A DNA stretch of 64,000 nucleotides from positions 4,020,501 to 4,084,500 of the forward strand of contig NZ_CP119409.1 of the NCBI RefSeq assembly GCF_029223885.1, read 5' to 3'. The position numbers were made by a program, and so were the translations under genes. Source of the DNA: Pararhizobium gei (lineage in GTDB: Bacteria > Pseudomonadota > Alphaproteobacteria > Rhizobiales > Rhizobiaceae). Under the pieces are notes generated by a model, which saw only the letters and a program-made list of their open reading frames with translations, was not told the DNA's origin and did no database searches. Below, one piece after another: positions 57,509 through 64,000 of this stretch (positions are counted from its first letter, which is position 1; every line of letters starts with the position of its first letter).

Positions 57509-58462
57509 CTAACGTTGGTTTGGATTGCGGCCGCCTGCGACCACGATGACGGCAATGATGATGAGGCCCGTCATGATCAGCCTGATGCCGGCGCCGGCCC
57601 CATAGGTATTGAGCATGGAGACGACAAGAAACATGAAAAGCGAGGCTCCCCAGATTCCGGCCACGTTGCTGTTGCCGCCGGCAACCGCCGTGCCGCCGAT
57701 GACGACGACGGCGATCGACATCAGCAGATATTCCGATCCCATGTTGAGCGCGGCACCGCCGGAGAAACTGGCAAGCAGGTAGCCGCAGATCGCGGCCAGA
57801 ACGGAACAAAGGACATAGGTGGCGAAGCGCGTGCCATCGACGGGGATGCCGGCCATCCGGGCGGCGCGGATGCTCTGGCCGATCGCCGCGATCCAGCGTC
57901 CGTAGACCGTCTTTTGCAAGAGGATGAAAGCGAGAACCGAGAGGATCAAGGCAACGAGAGCGACATTCGGGATCCCGATCGTCGTCGCTGTGGTGAATTT
58001 AGCGAGGGCTTCCGGCGGTTTGATGCGAAGGCCGCGATTGGTCCAGATCGCCGTTGATTGGACGATGAAGCTCATCGACAGCGTCGCGATGATCGGCGGG
58101 ATCTGCAGGAGCTTGATCAGGGCATAATTGCCGATGCCGACCGCGACGCCGATGGCAATGGCGACGGCAAGTCCCGGCAGGATCAGTGAGTTATCGACCT
58201 GCATGAATTTCAGGGCGACTGTGCCCGCAAGCGTCATGGTGGCAGGAACGCAGAGATCGATATTGCCCGGCCCAAGCGTGATCACGAACATCTGGCCGAT
58301 ACCGACAAGGATGGAGAAGGCCGCAAATGTCAGCGCCGCCTGGCTGAGGCCGATTGTGCCTGCACCGCCGGTAAACAGGAGCGTGGCGATCCAGACGACG
58401 AAGGCGGCGACAAAAGACCAGATCCAGGCTTTGCGCGATAAAATAGCGAACGTCTTCATCAT
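57509..58462 (-). CDS. sugar ABC transporter permease (RbsC-like), second copy
   Basis: This is a membrane protein of 317 residues with about nine helices, of the ribose/xylose BPD_transp_2 group, with the GNYALIKLLQIPPIIATLSM core. The ATG at 58462 follows GGGGGA and overlaps the stop of the preceding permease by four bases (ATGATG). The two different permeases form a heterodimer. Confidence 0.88.
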   Translation of the reverse strand: MMKTFAILSRKAWIWSFVAAFVVWIATLLFTGGAGTIGLSQAALTFAAFSILVGIGQMFVITLGPGNIDLCVPATMTLAGTVALKFMQVDNSLILPGLAVAIAIGVAVGIGNYALIKLLQIPPIIATLSMSFIVQSTAIWTNRGLRIKPPEALAKFTTATTIGIPNVALVALILSVLAFILLQKTVYGRWIAAIGQSIRAARMAGIPVDGTRFATYVLCSVLAAICGYLLASFSGGAALNMGSEYLLMSIAVVVIGGTAVAGGNSNVAGIWGASLFMFLVVSMLNTYGAGAGIRLIMTGLIIIAVIVVAGGRNPNQR

Positions 58463-59403
58463 TGCTTCCCCCGGTTCTCGAGGAGATTGAGCAACAGACG
58501 GAGCCCCAGCACGACGATCAGGATCGCACCCTGCGCGCCGATCTGCCAGTCCGGCGAGATGCGCAGGAACGAAAGAAACGAACCGGCAAGCGTCAGCGTC
58601 AATGCGCCGATAACCGCGCCGATCGGAGAGACCCGGCCGCCCGTGAACTCGCCCCCGCCCAGAATGACACCGGCAATCGACAGAAGCGTGTAGCGAAGCG
58701 CGATATTGGCGTCGGCGGAGGTCGTCAGTCCCACCAGCGAGATGCCGGCGAGAATAGCAAAAAGCGCTGCAAGCGCGTAGGTCGCCGCCCGGGCTCCCAG
58801 GATGGACCAGCCGGCGCGCTCCACGGACCGGGCATTGCCGCCGACGCCGCGCAGGATGACGCCGAAGGAGGAGCGCATGATGACGAAATGCGAGACCGCT
58901 GCAATGATGACGCAGGCGATGATTGCCATCGGGACCAGCGGTGGTCGCGAGATCATCACGGCCCGCGCCCATTCCGGCGCCTGCCCGCCCGGCGCTGGCA
59001 GTATGAGGACTGCAAGGCCGCTCCAGACGAAACTCATGCCGAGCGTGACGACGATGGACGGAAGATTGCGGGCATGAATCAGAATGCCAAGTGCAGCATA
59101 GACGGCAATCGAGGCGGCAAGGATGAGAATTCCAATGACGGGAGTGGCCTGCAGGAATGTCGCAGCGACACAGGCAACGAAACTGACGAAAGTCCCCATC
59201 GACAGATCCAGATCGTTGACCGTCATGATGAGCATCTGGGCGATGGTGGCGAGCGCAATCGGTACTGCCAGATTGAAAAGAAGGTTCAGTCCGATATAGC
59301 TCATGGCCCGCGGCTGCAGGTAGAAGACGGAGATCAAGAGAATGGTCAGCGACAAGGCGGGTAGCAAAAGACGGATTGTATCAGAGGATAGGACTTTCCT
59401 CAT
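58459..59403 (-). CDS. sugar ABC transporter permease (RbsC-like), first copy
   Basis: This is a membrane protein of 314 residues of the same family as its neighbour, with the LPSIVVTLGMSFVWSGL and VILGGGEFTGG segments typical of RbsC-like permeases. It overlaps the ATPase gene and the second permease by four bases each, so the operon is translationally coupled. Confidence 0.88.
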   Translation of the reverse strand: MRKVLSSDTIRLLLPALSLTILLISVFYLQPRAMSYIGLNLLFNLAVPIALATIAQMLIMTVNDLDLSMGTFVSFVACVAATFLQATPVIGILILAASIAVYAALGILIHARNLPSIVVTLGMSFVWSGLAVLILPAPGGQAPEWARAVMISRPPLVPMAIIACVIIAAVSHFVIMRSSFGVILRGVGGNARSVERAGWSILGARAATYALAALFAILAGISLVGLTTSADANIALRYTLLSIAGVILGGGEFTGGRVSPIGAVIGALTLTLAGSFLSFLRISPDWQIGAQGAILIVVLGLRLLLNLLENRGKQ

Positions 59404-60866
59404 GCTGCGGCACCCATGAAGGAAGCGGCCAGGACATTCTTCTCCGTCACGGTGTCTCCCTTGAGTTCGGCGACGATCACACCATTGTTGAAGACATAGA
59501 CCCGGTCACAAAGGCAGACTTCGTCCATCTCCGTCGAGTACCAGACGAATGTGCGTCCCCTGTCCGCCTCGGCCCGCAGAATGGCGTAGACCTCCTGCTT
59601 GGTGCCGATGTCGACGCCGCGCATCGGATCGTCCATCAGCACCGCGGCTGCCGGCGTCGCCAGCGCGCGGGCAAACAGCACCTTCTGCTGGTTGCCGCCG
59701 GACAGCGACAAAATAGGGTTATCAACATCCGGTGTGCGGATCTCGATACGTTCTTTCCAGGCCTTTCCGAGACTGGCTTCGGCCGGCTCGCTGACGAAGC
59801 CCCGCCGGGAGAGGCCGGCAAGATCGGCGATCGTCAGGTTCTTCAGGATGCTCCACAGCGGAAAGACGCCGTTCAGTGCGCGATCCCCGGCGACGAAGGC
59901 AAGCGCAGCTTTTCGCCCGCGCAACCAGTTGCCGGTACGGGCCAGATAGAGATCAATCAGCATATCGGTCTGGCCATGCCCGCCGAGGCCGGCAAGACCG
60001 ATGATTTCACCAGGGAAGGCCTCGAAGGCGAGACCCTTGCCGCGACGCGGGGGCTGCGACAGAAGAGGTGTCAGGCTTGCGATGTCCAAAACGCGTCTCT
60101 CTTGATCGCGCCGCTTGACCACGCTGCCCATGGCCGCGACCAGACTGTGCTCGTCGAATTCATCGGCCGGCCGCTCACTCACCACCTTGCCGTCCTTCAT
60201 CACGACGATACGGTTGGAGGTTGACAGTATCTCGCCCAGGATGTGGGAAATGAAGATCACCGATCCGCCGGTCCCGACGAAGCTGCGGACATAATCCAGC
60301 AACTGGGTCGCAAGCCTCGCGTCGAGCGACGAGGTGGGCTCATCGAGAATGACGAGCTTCACGGGTTGCGCGACCTGCGAGAAGGCCGTGGCGATCTCCA
60401 CCATCTGTCGTTGTGCGATCGAAAGATCGCTGACGACATCGCCGGGGTTGATCCCGTGGCCAGGGAAGATCTCATCGAGCTTGCCGCCGATGACGCGGGC
60501 CGCCCGCCGACGCCAGCCCCAGCCCGTGAGCGTGCGGTGCATGATGCGCGTATTTTCGATAACCGTCAGGTTCGGGCAGAGCGACAGTTCCTGGAAGACG
60601 CAGCGTATCCCATTGGCGCGGGCAGCAGCAATGCCGTAACGCTGCATAGTCTCTCCTGCGCAGGCGATGGTGCCCTGATGCGGTGACAATCCGCCATTGA
60701 TGACGTTGACGATCGTCGATTTCCCGGCACCGTTGTGTCCGACCAGGCCAACGCACTCGCCCGGCAGAATTCTCAACGTCACGCCATCAAGCGCCTTGAC
60801 CGCACCAAAGGTGACCTTGGCATCCGCAATCTCGATGACCGCGTGCCGCAGCGGTATTGCCGTCAT
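59400..60866 (-). CDS. sugar ABC transporter ATP-binding protein (RbsA/XylG-like)
   Basis: The protein has 488 residues and two ABC modules. The first has Walker A GHNGAGKS, a divergent signature LSIAQRQ and Walker B VILDEPTSSLD. The second has a degenerate Walker A (GLGGHGQT) but a good signature LSGGNQQKV and VLMDDPMRGVD. This is the normal asymmetry of RbsA-type sugar importers. It follows the binding-protein gene by 72 bases. Confidence 0.92.
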   Translation of the reverse strand: MTAIPLRHAVIEIADAKVTFGAVKALDGVTLRILPGECVGLVGHNGAGKSTIVNVINGGLSPHQGTIACAGETMQRYGIAAARANGIRCVFQELSLCPNLTVIENTRIMHRTLTGWGWRRRAARVIGGKLDEIFPGHGINPGDVVSDLSIAQRQMVEIATAFSQVAQPVKLVILDEPTSSLDARLATQLLDYVRSFVGTGGSVIFISHILGEILSTSNRIVVMKDGKVVSERPADEFDEHSLVAAMGSVVKRRDQERRVLDIASLTPLLSQPPRRGKGLAFEAFPGEIIGLAGLGGHGQTDMLIDLYLARTGNWLRGRKAALAFVAGDRALNGVFPLWSILKNLTIADLAGLSRRGFVSEPAEASLGKAWKERIEIRTPDVDNPILSLSGGNQQKVLFARALATPAAAVLMDDPMRGVDIGTKQEVYAILRAEADRGRTFVWYSTEMDEVCLCDRVYVFNNGVIVAELKGDTVTEKNVLAASFMGAAA

Positions 60867-60938
60867 GCTTGCATTCCCGGAAAGGCATGGTTCTGTCGGG
60901 TCCCAAAACCAGACAGAACCATAAGGTGGGAGAATCGT

Positions 60939-61955
60939 TTATTTCGCGTCCGCTATGACCTTTTCGGCATCGGCCTGTGAATATTCGACATTGGCAACGC
61001 CGCCTTCCTGGGTGCTGGCCAGATTGGTTTCCAGCGTATCCTGGCTGATGCTGAGGAACGGGACGACAAGGTCCTTCTTCACGTCCTTGCCGTCGAGAAT
61101 CTGTTGGGCAACCCAGAAGGCAAGGGTCGATACGCCCGGTGCGATCGAAACAGACATGGTTTCATAACCATTGGCATCCTTCTGTTCCTTCCACCATTTC
61201 AGCTCGTCCTGCCGATTGCCCATGACGATGGTCGGGATCGGGCGTTTGGCGGCTGCGAAGGCTTCTGCCGCGCCATAGCCATCGCCACCCTGGGTAACGA
61301 CGGCCGCAATCTCGGGCAGGCTGGGGAGGATGCCGGCGACGGCCTTCTGGGCCACGTCCTGCGCCCAGTCGCCGTGCACGGAGCCGACGATCTTGAACTG
61401 CGGGAATTGCGCCACGCCGGCATGGATACCGGCGGAAATCTCGTCATCCACGAAAACGCCGGCAAGACCACGGATTTCCAGCAGGTTGCCACCGGCCGGG
61501 ATTTTCTTGGACAGGTATTCGACCTGGCTGCGGCCCATCTCCTTGAAATCGACGGCGATGCGCCATGCGCAAGGTTCGGTTACGATGCCGTCGAAGGACA
61601 CGACTGTGATGCCGGCATCGCAGGCCTCCTTGACCGCGCCATTCAGCGCAGTCGGAGACGCTGCATTGATCACGATGGCATCATAGCCCTGCAGGATCAT
61701 GTTCTGGATCTGTGCTGCCTGCTCGGTCGCCTGGTTTTCGGCGGTTGTAAAGGGATCTGCCGCCGCAACGACCCCGGCCTTTACGGCTTCGCCGGTCACC
61801 TTTTCCCAACTTGTCAGCATCGCCTGCCGCCAGGAATTGCCGGCATAGTTGTTGGACAGCGCAATCTTCTTGGCGGCCGTGTCGGCCATCGCCTGAATAG
61901 GCATGGCGGCGCACGCAAGTGCTGCCGATGCCAGAAGCATCTTCTTGAAATTCAT
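60939..61955 (-). CDS. sugar ABC transporter periplasmic binding protein
   Basis: This is a periplasmic binding protein of 338 residues, peripla_BP_4/RbsB-like, with a signal peptide (MNFKKMLLASAALACAA, cleavage after AMA). The family motifs NNYAGNSWRQAM, NAASPTALN and VTQGGDGYGAAE are visible. GGGAGAGAG stands before the ATG at 61955. It opens the operon binding protein, ATPase, two permeases, lactonase. A pentose, hexose or sugar alcohol is likely; which one is unknown. Confidence 0.9.
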   Translation of the reverse strand: MNFKKMLLASAALACAAMPIQAMADTAAKKIALSNNYAGNSWRQAMLTSWEKVTGEAVKAGVVAAADPFTTAENQATEQAAQIQNMILQGYDAIVINAASPTALNGAVKEACDAGITVVSFDGIVTEPCAWRIAVDFKEMGRSQVEYLSKKIPAGGNLLEIRGLAGVFVDDEISAGIHAGVAQFPQFKIVGSVHGDWAQDVAQKAVAGILPSLPEIAAVVTQGGDGYGAAEAFAAAKRPIPTIVMGNRQDELKWWKEQKDANGYETMSVSIAPGVSTLAFWVAQQILDGKDVKKDLVVPFLSISQDTLETNLASTQEGGVANVEYSQADAEKVIADAK

Positions 61956-62244
61956 CTCTCTCTCCCAGTTGATCCGGCTTTCATCGAGCAGGATCTTTCC
62001 ATCTTGGCCGAAGCGGTGACGAGCGTTTGTGATGTGCCGAGCTTCCTCCTCCCGGCTCATGCAGGATGGTATAGAACAGGAGACTTGCATAGGAAGATTG
62101 AAGCAGCGTGTTTGCGGTATCTGCTGTAGATGATGCGGGATCCTGCAGGACGCGCGCTGCCCTTCGGGCGCTTACTGAGGGATAAGGAAACAAGCCGGAC
62201 TTTGACCGTGGAGGCGGGACAGGGTCGGCGGGAGGAGATGCTGC

Positions 62245-63495
62245 ATGCTCAAGATGGCGCCATCGGTGCTTCTCGAACATTATCTGGGAATATCGCGCCT
62301 GCTTGCCGGACAGCTTGAGTTCCGATCAGCCATCCGTGCAGTAGCCGCGCAGATCTCCCATATCATTCCGCATGACCATCTCGACGTCTGCATCATCATG
62401 CATGGCGGAAAATACCACACGGCTTATGAGACCGGCCTCGAAACGGCCTGGGGCAATCGCCCGCCGGCGCTCGTTTCGGACAGCCCGATCCGGGCGCTTC
62501 TCTGGGGCGAGGTCTCGTATTTTCTCACCGACGATGCAGGAACCGATCCGCGCTTCAACTTCGAGAACGCCTTCACCCTGCCGATTTTCGACCAGGGGCT
62601 GCGCAGCCGAATCCATGTGCCGCTCAAGGTCGAAGGAGACATCATCGGCGCACTCAGCTGTTCGTCGCATCAGGCGGGACTGTATACGATGGAAGATATC
62701 GTCAATGCCCGCTCCATCGCAGATTTGCTTTCGCCCTATTTTTTTGCCTTGCGGGCTGCGGGACAGGCGCAGCAATCGGCGATCGTCGAGGCCGAGGCAC
62801 GGGCTCGCGAAGAAGGATTGCGGCTTGGCGCGCTCAAGCTGACGGAGGCCCTGGAGCGTGAACGGCAGCGCATCGGCATGGACCTGCACGATCAGACGCT
62901 GGCCGACCTTACGCGCCTGTCCCGCCGGCTGGAACGGCTTACCCATGAGCCGGACATTGCCGGAGAGGCATTGGAACCCCTAGTGCGCAGCCTGCAGCAC
63001 TGCATGCAGGATCTCCGCCAGATCATCGAGGAGGCCAAACCCTCCGTCCTTCAGCTTTTCGGCTTTGTCCAGGCTGTGGAGAACCATCTCGACCGGTCGG
63101 TGCGCGACAGTGGCCTCTCGATCGATCGCCAGTTGATCGATGAGACGGAGGGCAGTGTCGACAGCCTGGATCCGACCGTCTGCGTTGCGCTGTTTCGCAT
63201 CACCCAGGAGGCGATCAACAACGCCGTGCGCCATGCGCAGGCGGACCGCATCGTGGTGCGGCTGGGCAAGCAACAGGACGGACTGTCCGTCGAGGTTTAT
63301 GACGACGGTGTCGGCATCGCCAAGCAGCGGCGCCGCAATGGTGGCGGTATCGACAATATGAAAACGCGGGCCCGGCTCATTTCTGCCAGGTTTTCCATCG
63401 GTGCCGGTCGAAACAATCTCGGGACCGCCATCGGCGTGCATTTGCCTGTGGCGGCGCAAACGTCGCGCCAGCCAGACCCGAGGAACGAAATATGA
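62245..63495 (+). CDS. sensor histidine kinase, GAF plus HisKA_3
   Basis: This is a cytoplasmic kinase of 416 residues without membrane helices. An N-terminal GAF domain (about 10-175) is followed by a coiled coil, the HisKA_3 phosphoacceptor block RIGMDLHDQTL (His215) and an HATPase domain with NNAVRHAQ, VYDDGVGI and GGIDNMKTRARLI. GGGAGGAG lies seven bases before the ATG at 62245. It overlaps the response-regulator gene by four bases and is divergent from the sugar ABC operon across 289 bp, so it may control that operon in response to an intracellular ligand. Confidence 0.88.
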   Translation: MLKMAPSVLLEHYLGISRLLAGQLEFRSAIRAVAAQISHIIPHDHLDVCIIMHGGKYHTAYETGLETAWGNRPPALVSDSPIRALLWGEVSYFLTDDAGTDPRFNFENAFTLPIFDQGLRSRIHVPLKVEGDIIGALSCSSHQAGLYTMEDIVNARSIADLLSPYFFALRAAGQAQQSAIVEAEARAREEGLRLGALKLTEALERERQRIGMDLHDQTLADLTRLSRRLERLTHEPDIAGEALEPLVRSLQHCMQDLRQIIEEAKPSVLQLFGFVQAVENHLDRSVRDSGLSIDRQLIDETEGSVDSLDPTVCVALFRITQEAINNAVRHAQADRIVVRLGKQQDGLSVEVYDDGVGIAKQRRRNGGGIDNMKTRARLISARFSIGAGRNNLGTAIGVHLPVAAQTSRQPDPRNEI

Positions 63496-64000
63496 AAGTC
63501 CTGATCGTCGAAGACGACCCCCTGCACCGCTCCTACCTGCATGAAGCCGTCAGCGCCGCCCTGCCGGAGTGCGAAACCGTGATCGAGGCGGAAAGCGGTA
63601 CCATGGGCGAACACCTTGCCCGCGACCACCGCTCTGCCCACATCGTGATGGATCTGCAGATGAACAATCGCAACGGCATAGAGGCCGCCCGTACGATCTG
63701 GAAAGAGCGGCCGGATACGCGCATTCTCTTCTGGTCGAACTATTCCGATGAAGCCTATGTACGGGGCGTTTCCCGCATCGTGCCGGACGGCGCGGCTTAC
63801 GGATATGTGCTCAAGTCCGCCTCCGACGAACGCTTGAAACTGGCTTTGCGCAGCATCTTCGTCGAGGCGCAATGCGTCATCGACCGGGAGGTGCGCGGAA
63901 TGCAGCAAAAGAGCCTGGGGCAGACGAAGGGGTTCAGCGACACGGAGTATGAAATTCTGGTCGATATCGCGCTTGGCCTGACGGATCGGGCCATTGCCAG
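63492..64000 (+). CDS. NarL/LuxR-type response regulator, truncated by the window edge
   Basis: The frame starts at the ATG at 63492 (MKVLIVEDDPLHRSYL) overlapping the kinase stop (ATGA) and is still open at 64000, so about 169 residues are seen. The receiver domain has the acidic pair at residues 8-9, the phosphoacceptor Asp54 (IVMDLQM) and the conserved Lys in VLKSAS. A helix-turn-helix of LuxR type begins at SDTEYEILVDIALGLTDRAIA. It is the partner of the kinase upstream. Confidence 0.88.
   Translation, partial: MKVLIVEDDPLHRSYLHEAVSAALPECETVIEAESGTMGEHLARDHRSAHIVMDLQMNNRNGIEAARTIWKERPDTRILFWSNYSDEAYVRGVSRIVPDGAAYGYVLKSASDERLKLALRSIFVEAQCVIDREVRGMQQKSLGQTKGFSDTEYEILVDIALGLTDRAIA

Noticed and set aside
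1..64000. CRISPR arrays, tRNA or rRNA genes, insertion sequences, prophage genes
   Set aside because: I saw no regularly spaced repeats, cloverleaf-like genes, transposase or integrase motifs or direct-repeat borders.

Overview
The window looks like a chromosomal stretch of an alphaproteobacterium of the Rhizobiaceae (Agrobacterium/Rhizobium-like). This is inferred from the GC-rich coding style, a cellulose operon of the agrobacterial type (bcsN-bcsA-bcsB-bcsZ), a PccB-type carboxylase, a soluble second FtsK, a LigD of PE-LIG-POL order, a YiaAB membrane protein, DUF1236 and a cluster of anti-Shine-Dalgarno ('cuckoo'-type) RNA hairpins. I see no insertion sequence, integrase, tRNA, rRNA or CRISPR array. 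Database searches could not be run, so family names rest on motifs and remembered family sequences.

Layout. 1-1.7 kb: truncated PlsC acyltransferase and a cation:proton antiporter (minus). 1.9-10.7 kb: minus-strand cellulose operon bcsN, bcsA, bcsB, bcsZ and a TPR protein, with ATGA overlaps between the last genes. 10.9-18.4 kb: alpha-2-macroglobulin followed by penicillin-binding protein 1C (minus, TAATG overlap), a periplasmic defence/peptidoglycan pair. 18.7-20.6 kb: FAD/NAD(P)-binding protein and a small unknown protein. 20.8-34.1 kb: a sugar-acid catabolic island. It has a GntR regulator with an enolase-superfamily dehydratase and an EamA transporter (plus). Next comes a XylX-like dehydratase with a TRAP transporter (minus), then a second GntR regulator and an FAD-linked 2-hydroxyacid dehydrogenase (minus), and finally DenD-, LtnD- and xylonate-dehydratase-like genes (plus). 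A shared 14-bp operator motif ties the divergent promoters of the last three units together.

34.2-38.6 kb: DNA repair genes (LigD, a small unknown protein, DNA polymerase IV), then a minus-strand RNA locus with four hairpins, each presenting CCTCCTCCC in its loop. 38.8-44.4 kb: two small proteins, a PHB-depolymerase-type esterase, a three-domain Aas-like fusion (LplT-PlsC-acyl ligase) and YiaAB. 44.6-47.9 kb: a TetR regulator behind three copies of its probable operator, and a membrane-domain-less FtsK. 48.2-50.2 kb: a secreted DUF1236 protein and a phosphohexomutase. 50.2-54.5 kb: an FtsX-type ABC exporter with a His-rich loop, a Tat-exported DUF3299-like protein and an alkaline phosphatase behind a Pho-box-like site. 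54.9-56.4 kb: propionyl-CoA carboxylase beta subunit. 56.6-62 kb: a sugar ABC importer operon ending in an SMP-30 lactonase. 62.2-64 kb: a divergent two-component system whose response regulator runs off the window.

The most interesting signals are the four-hairpin anti-SD RNA, the sugar-acid island with its shared operator (a Weimberg-like set without an aldehyde dehydrogenase), the triple TetR operator, and the coupling of a zinc-type ABC/DUF3299 module to a PhoA phosphatase.
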